Source of the DNA: JBAXAM01 sp964565935
GTDB taxonomy: Bacteria > Pseudomonadota > Gammaproteobacteria > UBA9339
Direction of reading: 5' to 3'
Assembly (NCBI GenBank): GCA_964565935.1
Contig: CAZMGW010000007.1
Location: forward strand, 1-45,208
DNA: 45,208 bases
The position numbers and the translations under genes are program-made. Every line of letters begins with the position of its first letter. Position 1 is the stretch's first letter. Shown one piece after another: positions 8,310 through 17,585 of the stretch. The notes below the pieces were generated by a model. The model saw only the letters and a list, made by a program, of their open reading frames with translations, did no database searches and was not told the DNA's origin.

Positions 8310-8822
8310 ATGCCTGAAGAAAAACAAGTTAAGGTCGAACAAGTAGCAGCCAAAAAACAAGAAATAGTGATCAAAAAAAGAGGGCCAATAAAAAAACTTT
8401 TTAAATCGTTTGTTGATGTAAAAAAATGGATGTCTTACGATGAGGTTGTCACCAATACTAAAACTACAATAGGTCTGTTTCGCAGACTAATTTCTTATAG
8501 TAAACCTGAAGCAATACGCCACGAAACTTACGAAGAGGCTGTTGCACGTTTGGGCATGACTGAAGCACAGTTGCTTAACAGAAAGAAAGCCTTTTTATAT
8601 TCAGCATTAGTCTACGGGGCGTTTGCTCTTGTCTTATTTATCTACCTAATATACTTGTTAGTAAATGCATATTTTTTTGCCGCATTTTTTGATTTGATAT
8701 TAGCGTGCTTGTTGTTTCTTACTGCATATCTAGAACATTTCTGGTACATGCAAATGCAGAAAAAAAAGCTTGGTTGTGGTTTTCAAGATTGGTTGAACTT
8801 TATTTTGCCGAGGGGAAAATAA
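8310..8822 (+). CDS. icmV: IcmV, Dot/Icm inner-membrane protein
   Basis: 170 residues with a basic, lysine-rich N-terminal third and two closely spaced hydrophobic segments (about residues 96-118 and 120-141), the layout of IcmV. IcmV is an integral inner-membrane component of the type IVB system needed for function. Its exact role is not well defined. A good ribosome binding site (AAGGGAG) precedes the ATG. The stop codon TAA shares one base with the dotA ATG (TAATG), so the two are translationally coupled. In L. pneumophila icmV heads icmVWX and dotA is divergent from it. Here icmV and dotA run in the same direction and icmW and icmX are not adjacent. Confidence 0.8.
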   Translation: MPEEKQVKVEQVAAKKQEIVIKKRGPIKKLFKSFVDVKKWMSYDEVVTNTKTTIGLFRRLISYSKPEAIRHETYEEAVARLGMTEAQLLNRKKAFLYSALVYGAFALVLFIYLIYLLVNAYFFAAFFDLILACLLFLTAYLEHFWYMQMQKKKLGCGFQDWLNFILPRGK

Positions 8823-11800
8823 TGAGCAAATATGAGAAATTAATATGGATGTTAGTTTTGATTTTATTTCCATGTATTGGTTTGGCGGCCGATGATGTAG
8901 GGGGTAATGTAGGAGATATTATCCAAAAATTGTCTTTTACCCCACCAACTGCCGATGTATCAGTAAGGTTTTTGGCTGATTTGTTTGGTGATATGCCCGT
9001 AGTGACACAGTTTTCAGGCAGGGGAATTAATATTATTGGCACAGTTTTTGCCATGTTTAATGCAGGGGTTCTTGCCGTCGCAGGTGTGTTTTTAGGCTAT
9101 ACCATTTTTAAAATAGTTACTGAAACTACCATGGATGGATCAACCATTGGTAAAGCTACAACTGTATGGACTGCAGCACGTACTGGATTGGCAATTATTA
9201 TGCTTATTCCACAAACAAGTGGATATTCTTTGCTTAATGGCCTTGTGATGTGGGTGGTGATACAGGGAGTCGGACTTGCTGACTCGACTTGGGGTGCCGC
9301 TTTGGACTATTTAAAGGGTGGTGGAATATCATATCAGAAACCGCCCCGTATACCTGATTACTCATTGATTAATTACGATATATTGACAGGAGTCACTGTT
9401 GTCGACAGTAGTAATTCTGTGACCAGTGTTGGGTCGGCGGATGTTTTGCGATCCTTATCTTGTTCCAAAGTTGTAATTGAAGCATTAAATAAGAAACAAG
9501 AGGCAATAAATATTAAAGCCAAAGCCGCGCTTGCTGACTACAAGCAGAAATATCCGGTTAGACCACCGAAGCCTACGCTGAATCCTTTTACCTGGGGAAA
9601 GCAGAAGAAATGGGATGATGATATGGCTCGTTTAAATAGTAGCGTAACTAGATCAGAGGTCGAAATTACAGCTAATGAGTACAGTAATATAAGTGGTAAA
9701 GCATATGTATTTCCTTTAATTAGCGATAACCCTAACTCTAAGAAGGGCTGGAAATATGATCATGGCTTCGACAAAGAAGCAAATATTTCAGAAAATACCC
9801 CATCTATTCTTACTGGGATCTGTGGTGTAGTTAACTATACTGTTGATTTACCCTCAGATGAAGATGCGGAAAAGAAACTAAAATACACTACTGCGAAAGA
9901 ATCCGGGCTAACAAAAATGATTACAACCCTTGAGCCCGTGGCTGGTAAGTTGGTAGAAAATGCTCTTAATGAAAGAGAAAATAGTTCGAAATTACAGGAG
10001 CCCAAACCCGAAAAATTCATATTATATGAAAAAGATGGTAAGCCGATTACATTTATCAAAGATGATGCTTTGGTGGAACCAGCGAAGTATATTGATTTGG
10101 ATAATTTGGAGGCTTCATCTTTGGCAGGTGCCACTTCTATTCCAGTTAAAAATTGGCCGTATGGGGCGACCGAAATGTTACAAGCAGCGTTGCAGTATCA
10201 AGTTGCTTTGGAGGGCGCACAAACAACTTTATCAGTTTTAGATATCCAGAAAAAGCAAGAAGCAAATATTGAGGCGGCGAGGAAAAAAGGATGGCTTGCG
10301 GCTGGAGGGTATTATTATTTGTTAAAAAACATCTCATCTTTAGTAACCAAAGAATACACATTGTATCGGTTACAAGCTGCGAAAAGTAGTAGTAATTTCA
10401 AGATTATTGATGAAGCTTCTGCTCGGCTAAATAGGACTAGTAGCCTGGCATATGGGGCTTATTTTTCATTCAAATCCAATGAACAGTTATATAACACACT
10501 TAATGCGCTTAAACCCGTCTGTAATGATAAATTACGGAATGCTTTAAGATGGATCCATCTTGCTGCTCCGTATGCCAAATTATATGGTGAATCTAATCTT
10601 GCTGGTACGAATATTCAGTTATTTGATGAGAAATACACACGTCTTGCGACTAAAAGTGCTGAGGAGGGATTTGCACCAGAAGATATGACGGTGTTCACTA
10701 ATTTTCTAGCCGGATTTGGTTCTGATAAATCTGGTATTATGAATGTTGCTGGGTGGCTAGAGGCTACTGCTTATACTAGTTTAACAATCGGTGCTGGAGG
10801 TATATTTGCAACTGTTGCTCCATTGCTGGGTATGTTGGCTGGTACTTCTCAGGCTGGTCTTGGCGTGATTGTGGGATTGGTGGTTGGGCTTGCTGTTTCT
10901 ACAGTAGGGGCTATTGCTGCCATCCCAGCGTTAGCAGCGGCCCCACCTTTATTTTTAGCTTCAGATATGTTACGAGTCCTTGGTAGTTGGAATGAATTAA
11001 TGGTTGTTGAGAGGTCTCTAGATCCTATCTTAAAGCTGCAAATGCTTGGTAATGATATGATGTTGCAGTCGGCTAAATACTTGTTTCAAATGCAGATTTT
11101 TTTCGTTACAGTTTCGGTGGCTTCTGTTACAGCATCAACCGTAGGCATACTTGCAAATATAATAGGGGCCGCTCTCTCTGCTATCCCTATGATGACTATT
11201 GGAATATCGGTTCAGAGCGCAATTGATGCAATTACGAAGCTGAGTGACAAGTTACAAAGTCTAGCTCAAACAGTCGTGTATGCTTGGATGCCTCTAGGAA
11301 TGGCAGTTATTACTCCAATTTTTGTTACAGGTATAACCCTAGCTCTTTACATACCACTAATACCATATCTGTTATTCCTTTTTGGAGTAATGAGTTGGTT
11401 TATTTCGGTACTTGTCTTGATGGCAGCTGCGCCAATTATCTGCTTTTTGATGGTGTGGGGGGCAGCGTCTCAAGAACATCCATTGTTGTCTCGCGAAGCG
11501 GACCTGTTTGTCATGCAACTTGTTGGAATTTTCTTTCGTCCGGTCTTAATGATTATTGGGCTTATTGTTGGGATGTCATTAGCATATGTCGGCATTTCTA
11601 TTTTGAATATTGGGTTTGCTCATATCTACAATAATATTGCCCAGGTGGAAGGAGTTACATTTGGTTGGAAGGGAGGATGGGATAGTATACCGTACACTAT
11701 TGTGTACTTTGTTAAGATAATAGCTTTTATGATTTTATATACGTTCACCATGATCTCAATTGTTAATATGTGTTTTTCTCTAATTCATTTGCTTTACACT

Positions 11801-12097
11801 GAGGTAATGAGTGTTATGTCAATAAGAGCACCTGGAGCTGGTGCAGAGGAGGCGCAGTTACAAGCTGTCAAAACAGGAGCTACAGAACTTGCTCAGGCTG
11901 GTATTGGCGGGCTGAAAGAACAGGGAGCGGTTAAGGCCGGCCTTAGTGGTGGTGGTGCTTTTGGAGAAAAGAAAACTGGCGGAGAGCCTGTACAAGTAGA
12001 GTCTGGTGAAGAAAAACCGGCAAGTGGAGGGAAGCCTGCAACCGCAGGTTCGTCGTCAGAACCAAAACAAGGCGGAGGAGGGGCGTTAGCAAAATAA
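8822..12097 (+). CDS. dotA: DotA, polytopic inner-membrane protein of Dot/Icm
   Basis: 1091 residues from the ATG at 8822, which overlaps the icmV stop. A longer in-frame start at 8705 inside icmV is rejected. A signal-like N terminus (MLVLILFPCIGLAA) is followed by a membrane segment, a long periplasmic loop of roughly 500 residues, and a C-terminal cluster of several membrane helices (about residues 640-1010). This is the typical DotA topology. The last ~70 residues are low-complexity, rich in Gly, Glu and Lys. DotA is required for effector translocation and in Legionella can itself be released. The gene converges on dotB with only 17 bp between the stops and no obvious terminator hairpin. 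Confidence 0.9.
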   Translation: MSKYEKLIWMLVLILFPCIGLAADDVGGNVGDIIQKLSFTPPTADVSVRFLADLFGDMPVVTQFSGRGINIIGTVFAMFNAGVLAVAGVFLGYTIFKIVTETTMDGSTIGKATTVWTAARTGLAIIMLIPQTSGYSLLNGLVMWVVIQGVGLADSTWGAALDYLKGGGISYQKPPRIPDYSLINYDILTGVTVVDSSNSVTSVGSADVLRSLSCSKVVIEALNKKQEAINIKAKAALADYKQKYPVRPPKPTLNPFTWGKQKKWDDDMARLNSSVTRSEVEITANEYSNISGKAYVFPLISDNPNSKKGWKYDHGFDKEANISENTPSILTGICGVVNYTVDLPSDEDAEKKLKYTTAKESGLTKMITTLEPVAGKLVENALNERENSSKLQEPKPEKFILYEKDGKPITFIKDDALVEPAKYIDLDNLEASSLAGATSIPVKNWPYGATEMLQAALQYQVALEGAQTTLSVLDIQKKQEANIEAARKKGWLAAGGYYYLLKNISSLVTKEYTLYRLQAAKSSSNFKIIDEASARLNRTSSLAYGAYFSFKSNEQLYNTLNALKPVCNDKLRNALRWIHLAAPYAKLYGESNLAGTNIQLFDEKYTRLATKSAEEGFAPEDMTVFTNFLAGFGSDKSGIMNVAGWLEATAYTSLTIGAGGIFATVAPLLGMLAGTSQAGLGVIVGLVVGLAVSTVGAIAAIPALAAAPPLFLASDMLRVLGSWNELMVVERSLDPILKLQMLGNDMMLQSAKYLFQMQIFFVTVSVASVTASTVGILANIIGAALSAIPMMTIGISVQSAIDAITKLSDKLQSLAQTVVYAWMPLGMAVITPIFVTGITLALYIPLIPYLLFLFGVMSWFISVLVLMAAAPIICFLMVWGAASQEHPLLSREADLFVMQLVGIFFRPVLMIIGLIVGMSLAYVGISILNIGFAHIYNNIAQVEGVTFGWKGGWDSIPYTIVYFVKIIAFMILYTFTMISIVNMCFSLIHLLYTEVMSVMSIRAPGAGAEEAQLQAVKTGATELAQAGIGGLKEQGAVKAGLSGGGAFGEKKTGGEPVQVESGEEKPASGGKPATAGSSSEPKQGGGGALAK

Positions 12098-12114
12098 CTC
12101 AAAAGAAAGAAGTT

Positions 12115-13257
12115 TTACTTTATGGCATGTTTTGCCGAAGCAGCTATCACTTTAAATTCGCGCTCTGGAATGATCCCAGCCTCGAATTTCTTCTGAGCAT
12201 CAATTAACATGCTTTGGCCTCGTTCATTCATTAAGCGTCTAGTGACTGCGGTCACTTGATTTGGGTCTGATTCCAACAAAATATCCCGCACTTCTTCTGT
12301 AAACACCAAGAATTCCCGCAAAGCTACTTGTTTGCCATCAACAGTTGGAACTAGTTTTTGACAGATAATTAATCTTAAGGTTTCAATAATATCGATTGTT
12401 CGTCCGCTGCGTTCTTCTGCTGGAAAAGTTCCAACCAAGCGTCTAATGGTTTCAGGTACGCCGGTGGTGTGTAAGGTTGTGTAAACCGGGTGTCCAGTTA
12501 AAGCCGCCTCAATTACTGCCGAAATTGTTTCTGGATCTCGTGCTTCACCAACTAAAATCAATCGTGGTTTGCGTCGTAGAGCATTGCGTACGCCATCGGC
12601 AAACGTAGGTAAATGCCTTGGTATTTCCGATTGACTTACGATTGCTGTCGGTTTTTCGACATCATCGAATACAAATTCAATCGGTGCTTCATAGGTCAAA
12701 ATTTTACGATTACAATTCGGGTCTTCGGCAATTTCGCGAATAATCGAAGCAAGCAAAGTCGATTTTCCGGAACCGGTAGCGCCAGTTACGTAAACCACCC
12801 CTTCACGTGGGGCAATGGCATCTATGATCTCTTGTTGTAGATTAAGTTGAGATAATTTTGGAGGTTCGGACGGTATGGTCCGCAGTGTTAGTTGAATACC
12901 ATGGTGTCCCTCAACCTGGCAACCTGTCCCATTAACACGGAAGCGATAACGTTCGGTGCGAGTAGGGCGAAATTCATAGTGAGTGTCGATATCATGGCCG
13001 GATAAAATTTGTGTAGTGCCATTTGGGCCATAAAGTGCATTTAAGATGTCACCAACCTCTGGGGTTGACAGTTTGTGCTTGGTGATTTTGTAAATATGTC
13101 CACGAACTTCGACAACCACGGGCTCTGCCGTTTGAAAAGTAATGTCCGACGCTGCTATTTTACTGCAGTGAGCTAACAATGGATCAAGATTATCCGCGCC
13201 GAAACGCAGTGGTTCATTTTGAAATTGATAGTCTGGTTGAGCTGCTGGCTGAGTCAT
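12115..13257 (-). CDS. dotB: DotB, cytoplasmic secretion ATPase
   Basis: 380 residues of the VirB11/PilT-like AAA ATPase family. Walker A GATGSGKST lies at about 159-167, Walker B LILVGEARD at about 233-241 and the His box TLHT at about 261-264. DotB forms a hexamer that docks on DotO at the inner membrane face and powers assembly or secretion. The reading frame starts 5 bp after the dotC stop (dotD-dotC-dotB operon). The Dot/Icm neighbours distinguish it from type IV pilus PilT. Confidence 0.97.
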   Translation of the reverse strand: MTQPAAQPDYQFQNEPLRFGADNLDPLLAHCSKIAASDITFQTAEPVVVEVRGHIYKITKHKLSTPEVGDILNALYGPNGTTQILSGHDIDTHYEFRPTRTERYRFRVNGTGCQVEGHHGIQLTLRTIPSEPPKLSQLNLQQEIIDAIAPREGVVYVTGATGSGKSTLLASIIREIAEDPNCNRKILTYEAPIEFVFDDVEKPTAIVSQSEIPRHLPTFADGVRNALRRKPRLILVGEARDPETISAVIEAALTGHPVYTTLHTTGVPETIRRLVGTFPAEERSGRTIDIIETLRLIICQKLVPTVDGKQVALREFLVFTEEVRDILLESDPNQVTAVTRRLMNERGQSMLIDAQKKFEAGIIPEREFKVIAASAKHAIK

Positions 13258-13262
13258 AATTT

Positions 13263-14108
13263 TTATTTTATTTTATCTTTTCCGGTCTTGGTTTGTGGGG
13301 TGAATATAGGGTTTTGATTTTGTTTATGTTTCGATATTACGGGGCGCCAATTTTTGGCATTGGCTTGTAATTGAGGTATTGCCGTGATACGTAGCACTCT
13401 GTCATTAATGCGCATATCGTTGCCACCCCCAGTAATTCCTAGGTCGGCTTGGGATACGTATGGTGGAGTGAGCATGTTTTGTGCTAATAACTTGCGATAT
13501 AAAATCATCCCTTCATAGTCGCGTTGTAATCTTGCTAAATTAGCAGAGAAAATCTGATTAGCCTGATTGACCCCATCATTCCAGCCGATTTGGATGTATT
13601 CATTCCACGCCTTGCGTTCGGTATTGTTTTGTGGCAAAAGAGTGTGGTTTGGTGTTTCAGGCTTTTTATAACCCATCCAAATATAATCACGCCAGTTTGG
13701 TGGGGCGGTGACAAAACGAGGTGGTTGTACAATTTGGTAGTCGTGGTCTGAGGCACGAATCGTAAATTCATCTGCTAAATTCAAGGTGTTTCTACCCTCA
13801 ACAAGCACTGGGGGTAATACGTTTTGGTTTAAGATTAAGTAATTGAAATTGAAAATATTATCAAGGTTTCGTTTTTGAGAATTAAGCATCACATTTAATT
13901 GTCGTGAGCGCCAGGCGAGCCCGGCTTGTGCCCCAAGCCCCTGAGCAGTTTGTATTAGTCCGGAAAGACGAATTTCACTGATTTTAAGAGCGGTTGGCGA
14001 TTTTAGTGCTTCAATGCGACTTAGTTCTACAGGAGTTTTTGTCGAGTTTGAGCACCCGGCTTGTAAAGTCGCAACAAGCAGTACTAAGATTATTAATCGT
14101 CCTTTCAT
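13263..14108 (-). CDS. dotC: DotC, outer-membrane lipoprotein of the Dot/Icm core
   Basis: 281 residues with a lipoprotein signal ending in LQAGC (Cys about 19). The mature part includes the conserved-looking block from SEIRLSGLIQTAQGLGAQAG to WRSRQLN and a later RDYIWMGYKKPE. DotC and DotD localise DotH to the outer membrane and form part of the core ring. It sits between dotD (17 bp upstream) and dotB (5 bp downstream). Confidence 0.93.
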   Translation of the reverse strand: MKGRLIILVLLVATLQAGCSNSTKTPVELSRIEALKSPTALKISEIRLSGLIQTAQGLGAQAGLAWRSRQLNVMLNSQKRNLDNIFNFNYLILNQNVLPPVLVEGRNTLNLADEFTIRASDHDYQIVQPPRFVTAPPNWRDYIWMGYKKPETPNHTLLPQNNTERKAWNEYIQIGWNDGVNQANQIFSANLARLQRDYEGMILYRKLLAQNMLTPPYVSQADLGITGGGNDMRINDRVLRITAIPQLQANAKNWRPVISKHKQNQNPIFTPQTKTGKDKIK

Positions 14109-14125
14109 TAGGCTCTTTAGTGATT

Positions 14126-14614
14126 TTATGGTTTTATGTAGCGTAATTCGATAATTTTACTTGCTGGATAAATCACAATATTAGCTTTACCACCACATTG
14201 AAAACCAGCATCACGCAAAATATCTGCAAGAGGGGTGTCTTTTGCTGTAATCGACACCAGGGCTGGAATTGCAGGCGGTGTGCCAAGAACTTTAAGTTTA
14301 TAGTTTGTTGCTTCGGCGATTTTCTTTACCAGAGGCCCAACTGGTCCGCTCCAATCTATTGAGCCTAGCTGTCCCATTCCAACCATATCGGGTTCAATAG
14401 GGCATGGTAGTTTGGCGTGAGGGTGGATCGCTCGATCAATTTCAGCAAGTTCTTTCAAGGATTTGCTTACTGAATCAGCAGTCGCAGCTAACTTTACATC
14501 TGCTGTACGCAAGTCTTTATCGTTGCTGATGATGTCAATTTTTGATTCGGTAGCACAGCCAATGAGTTGGACTAACAATGGGATGGCTGCTAAAAATTTT
14601 TTGTTGGTTTTCAT
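14126..14614 (-). CDS. dotD: DotD, outer-membrane lipoprotein of the Dot/Icm core
   Basis: 162 residues with a lipobox LIGC (Cys about 20). The C-terminal half has the secretin N0-like fold signature of DotD, around WSGPVGPLVKKIAEATNYKL and ITAKDTPLADILRDAG. DotD works with DotC and DotH in the outer-membrane ring. It is the first gene of the dotDCB unit and is divergent from icmT, with a predicted promoter 43 bp upstream. Confidence 0.93.
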   Translation of the reverse strand: MKTNKKFLAAIPLLVQLIGCATESKIDIISNDKDLRTADVKLAATADSVSKSLKELAEIDRAIHPHAKLPCPIEPDMVGMGQLGSIDWSGPVGPLVKKIAEATNYKLKVLGTPPAIPALVSITAKDTPLADILRDAGFQCGGKANIVIYPASKIIELRYIKP

Positions 14615-14656
14615 AACCGATTATCTTCTAATGTTAGCGCGTAATATTTAGGTGGT

Positions 14657-14686
14657 ATTGAAGCAAGAATGGTGGATTATTGTCAA
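14657..14686 (-). promoter_or_regulatory. Probable promoter of dotDCB
   Basis: Minus-strand TTGACA (14681-14686), a perfect -35, is followed after 18 bp by TTCAAT (14657-14662, 4/6 match to the -10). It lies between the divergent dotD and icmT genes and points toward dotD. Confidence 0.5.
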
Positions 14687-14713
14687 GCTAATTAGTTGGG
14701 TTTTATTAAATAT

Positions 14714-14742
14714 TTTACCATAAGTTGATTTGATGATAGAAT
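14714..14742 (+). promoter_or_regulatory. Probable promoter of the icmT-icmB run
   Basis: TTTACC (14714-14719), a 17-bp spacer and TAGAAT (14737-14742) point toward icmT, whose start follows at 14796. It is divergent from the dotDCB promoter in the same 181-bp spacer. Assigned by consensus only. Confidence 0.45.
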
Positions 14743-14795
14743 CGCCAAAGAAACGGGATTTAGACTAAAAATTCAATAGGAGGAAGGGATACGAT

Positions 14796-15059
14796 ATGAT
14801 GCCTCAGCCGACAGAGAGCGCCCACTGGCGTGACTCAGCCCGACCAGCCAAGTTTTTTTTTATCGATGCCAAAGCAGCCTTCCCAGTCGTATTGTTTCTA
14901 ATTCATATTCGGGTATGGACGTTGGTAGTTGCTATGATAATAATGATGTTTTTTACAGTATTAAATCGTTATGGCTATAGTGTGGAGGTTTTTTTACGCC
15001 TATTTAAAGGCGTGCTTGCAGGGCCGAGGAAAATGGCTATTCCTTGGTGGGAAAATTGA
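14796..15059 (+). CDS. icmT: IcmT, small Dot/Icm inner-membrane protein
   Basis: 87 residues, matching the usual IcmT size. It starts with HWRDSARPAKFFFIDAKAAFP, then a hydrophobic segment (about residues 29-56), and ends with GPRKMAIPWW, all typical of IcmT. In Legionella it is needed for pore formation and exit from the host cell. A strong ribosome binding site (AGGAGGAAG) precedes two tandem ATGs (14796 and 14799). It heads the long rightward operon. Confidence 0.92.
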   Translation: MMPQPTESAHWRDSARPAKFFFIDAKAAFPVVLFLIHIRVWTLVVAMIIMMFFTVLNRYGYSVEVFLRLFKGVLAGPRKMAIPWWEN

Positions 15060-15080
15060 CAATTATTAAGAATCCAAGTT

Positions 15081-15419
15081 ATGGACCTAACAAGAGCTCT
15101 TTGTAATCTTGTAAAAACGACAAATGCAAAGTTTACATTTTGTGGTAAATCGATTTCTTGCGAAGAAGCTTTTGCGGAAACAGGACTATTGCCAGCGATC
15201 GCACAGCGTGCTGATAAGATGTGCTCATTGTGCTTAGGATATGGAATTGGAGCCACTTTTATTGAAGCAGAGAAATCTCTTTTAGGAGTTCAGGTACAAT
15301 TCGATGATATTACACCCGATACCTTACGTTTAATGTATATTTATGATGTGATTTTAGGAATAATAGGGGCATCACCTAAATCAGACCAAGTACCATTCGA
15401 TGAATTATTGTACGATTAA
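15081..15419 (+). CDS. icmS: IcmS, small acidic effector chaperone
   Basis: 112 residues, acidic, with the IcmS-like core around AIAQRADKMCSLCLGYGIGATFIEAEKSLLG (described in pieces: AIAQRADKMCSLCLG, then YGIGATFIEAE). IcmS pairs with IcmW and docks on DotL in the coupling complex, where it recruits a class of effectors. It follows icmT by 21 bp and precedes the icmR-position gene by 2 bp. icmW is not in this window. Confidence 0.9.
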   Translation: MDLTRALCNLVKTTNAKFTFCGKSISCEEAFAETGLLPAIAQRADKMCSLCLGYGIGATFIEAEKSLLGVQVQFDDITPDTLRLMYIYDVILGIIGASPKSDQVPFDELLYD

Positions 15420-15421
15420 AA

Positions 15422-15784
15422 ATGTCAGAAAATATAAAAACAGAGCAAGAAAGTTGTGATTTACAAGAATTACTGGAGTGCTGCGACAACATTTCTGATA
15501 GCTTATGCAAATTTAGCGACCAGTTAGCTAAAATTATTGAAGTTAAAAAGAAAGCGGCAAATAGCCTAGGTGGCAACACAGCCCTTAACCAAGAGCAGGA
15601 TGTTTTGAGTTCTACTGCAAATCTAGAGAAGATTAATGTAAAACTTACGAGTGCAATCAGCGAGGTAAGACAATTGTGTCAGCAAGCGCTAATGTTAACG
15701 CAGCGGTTTGATTCGCGAGCTGAAGAAAAAAATGAAAATAGCATGGTTGAAAGAGGCCTTGAACCAGGTGGCAAGGCAAATTAG
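15422..15784 (+). CDS. Unrecognised small protein at the icmR position (candidate FIR, functional homologue of IcmR)
   Basis: 120 residues, soluble, no signal peptide or membrane segment. I see no sequence likeness to L. pneumophila IcmR. The protein is predicted mostly helical from its composition: an acidic, cysteine-containing helix with heptad-like Leu/Ile spacing at residues 10-45, a Gly/Asn break near 50-55, a second amphipathic helix at about 60-100, and a polar tail. It sits exactly between icmS and icmQ (2-bp and short gaps). In Legionella species this slot is known to hold highly divergent genes (FIR) whose products bind IcmQ. The assignment rests on position and general character, not homology. 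Confidence 0.7.
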   Translation: MSENIKTEQESCDLQELLECCDNISDSLCKFSDQLAKIIEVKKKAANSLGGNTALNQEQDVLSSTANLEKINVKLTSAISEVRQLCQQALMLTQRFDSRAEEKNENSMVERGLEPGGKAN

Positions 15785-15795
15785 GAATGGTGACT

Positions 15796-16401
15796 ATGCC
15801 AGAGAAAGAACTACTAACCCCGGATGAAATTGTCAGCAGAACAAAGAAAGTAATTGATGGAGTGCTTGCCGAGGGTGATTGGGAGCATTCGGTTTTTTTA
15901 AAGGTGGAAGCTGCTAAGTTGCGTCTGTTGTGTGACGAACTTGGAAAATTGGTGCGCTATAAAGGGCAAGGCCTTGGCAGTGAGTTTGTTGTTAATAAAA
16001 CCTCTGATCGAAGAGCGGTTTCGCCGGGTTGGTCACAGGTTTTTATTTTGTTATACCAGGCTAATGATACCGACTTATATAGTTGGTATCGGACTATCAA
16101 AACTTTAACGGAGCATAGTGTTTCTAGGCCAGCATATAAAGACGAGAGTCATGCGCAAGAATTTATTCGGTCTAAAACCGCAGGTGTCGAGCATAATGGT
16201 TATGCTGTTGTTAACGTTAAAGATGAAGATTTTTATGATGCAGAAGCAGCTCCAGTAGATGCTTATGGGCATCAATTGTTTGTTTTGAAAGAAAATTCAG
16301 TTAAATTAGAAAATATTGTTGAATTTGTTCATGCTAATAAAAAGCATTACGCGATACATGACAATGAGTTGATTTTATTGGATGAGGAGCCTCCTGTATA
16401 A
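15796..16401 (+). CDS. icmQ: IcmQ, Dot/Icm cytoplasmic protein
   Basis: 201 residues from the ATG at 15796, chosen because AGGA at 15783-15786 is well spaced from it. An upstream in-frame ATG at 15787 abuts the AGGA. The N-terminal helical domain carries the IcmQ hallmark GDWEHSVFLK at about residues 27-36. This is the part that binds the IcmR-type chaperone. The C-terminal half matches the region that in Legionella has an ADP-ribosyltransferase-like, NAD-binding fold. IcmQ can insert into membranes when not held by its partner. It follows the icmR-position gene. Confidence 0.93.
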   Translation: MPEKELLTPDEIVSRTKKVIDGVLAEGDWEHSVFLKVEAAKLRLLCDELGKLVRYKGQGLGSEFVVNKTSDRRAVSPGWSQVFILLYQANDTDLYSWYRTIKTLTEHSVSRPAYKDESHAQEFIRSKTAGVEHNGYAVVNVKDEDFYDAEAAPVDAYGHQLFVLKENSVKLENIVEFVHANKKHYAIHDNELILLDEEPPV

Positions 16402-16429
16402 TCGATTCTTATTGAAATTAAACAATTAA

Positions 16430-17581
16430 GTGGCGAAAGGTATGCCGGAGCAGCAACAACAATCAGGACAAGATACTTCATTAGACTTCCTATGGGTAGT
16501 AGGGTTTTTAATTGGTGGCACTTATCTTGCGTGGTATTTTGGCAGAGAATATATAGTATCTGTAGTTTTCCATGTTCGTTTTTATGAAATCACAGCAGTT
16601 GGTTTCTTGCTTGATCTGTGGGCAAAACTTATGCAGTTTTTTGGTCTTCCCCAGCCACAATTTCAAATAGATAAAATAGCCTTTTTTATTCAGCACAACA
16701 TTAACGGTGTAGGGATTAATTTTTCCGTATTAACCAAAGTAAGCGCCATGGTCGGCGAATATACTAAATACCCGTTTACGTTACTTCTGTTTGGCGCAGC
16801 CGCATTGCTTTATTTTGGCGGAGCCTCACACAACTTTCATCATATTTTTACCACGCAAACACTTAAGAAATTGGAGCAAGAAAATTGGCCGCAAATTAAG
16901 CCGGTTTTGGATCTGGATTTGGTTAATGAGAAATTAGACAAAGAGCCATGGGCTATGGCATTGTCACCGATGGCTTTCTGTAAAAAACACGATCTACTCG
17001 ATGTGGAAAAAAAGGATGGTAAATATATTGTTGTTTTGCGGCGTGGGGCAGCATATCGCCTCTTATCGCTGCAGCTTGGGCCAAAATGGTATGGGGCTGA
17101 AAGCTTGCCGCCTCATCTTAAAGCTTTGTTTGCTGTTTTTGCTGCACGGATTGAAGGTGATAAAAAAAATGCGGAGCATTTACTAGATCAGTTTTCCGCT
17201 TCAGCTGCTAGCGGTAAGTTGAATATAGAGGGTGTTGAAGAGCTAATGCATAAGCATATGAACGCGAAAAACGTTTCTAAGATAATGAGCTTGCATGGCT
17301 ATATTACTACAATGTTAGCGTCTATGTTGGTGGGTGCGCGTGCAACAGGTGTGCTTGCTAGTTCGGAATTTATTTGGTTGAAACCAATGGACAGGCGTAT
17401 GTGGTATATGCTCAACAGTGTTGGTCGACCAACAGCGGTTGCTGAAATTAGCGGGGCTTTTGCTCATTGGTTAGCAGAGAAAAAGATAGGATTGCCTTTG
17501 ATGGTGCCGATGGTCGAAGAAGCAGTAAATGGTTTAGAGTTAGCTGTTAGTGAAATGATTTATAAGCCAGACGAAGAGTAG
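16430..17581 (+). CDS. icmP: IcmP/DotM, coupling-complex membrane protein
   Basis: 383 residues with a hydrophobic segment at about 18-37, a second near 51-70 and a third at about 112-130, then a long cytoplasmic domain, the DotM layout. DotM anchors to DotL and in Legionella presents a basic surface that receives glutamate-rich effectors. The first start is GTG at 16430. An ATG four codons later (16442) is an alternative, and neither has a well-spaced ribosome binding site. It lies 5 bp before icmO. Confidence 0.95.
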   Translation: MAKGMPEQQQQSGQDTSLDFLWVVGFLIGGTYLAWYFGREYIVSVVFHVRFYEITAVGFLLDLWAKLMQFFGLPQPQFQIDKIAFFIQHNINGVGINFSVLTKVSAMVGEYTKYPFTLLLFGAAALLYFGGASHNFHHIFTTQTLKKLEQENWPQIKPVLDLDLVNEKLDKEPWAMALSPMAFCKKHDLLDVEKKDGKYIVVLRRGAAYRLLSLQLGPKWYGAESLPPHLKALFAVFAARIEGDKKNAEHLLDQFSASAASGKLNIEGVEELMHKHMNAKNVSKIMSLHGYITTMLASMLVGARATGVLASSEFIWLKPMDRRMWYMLNSVGRPTAVAEISGAFAHWLAEKKIGLPLMVPMVEEAVNGLELAVSEMIYKPDEE

Positions 17582-17585
17582 CCAA

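Noticed and set aside
12098..12114. Terminator expected between convergent dotA and dotB
   Set aside because: No stem-loop is present in the 17-bp gap, so none is annotated.
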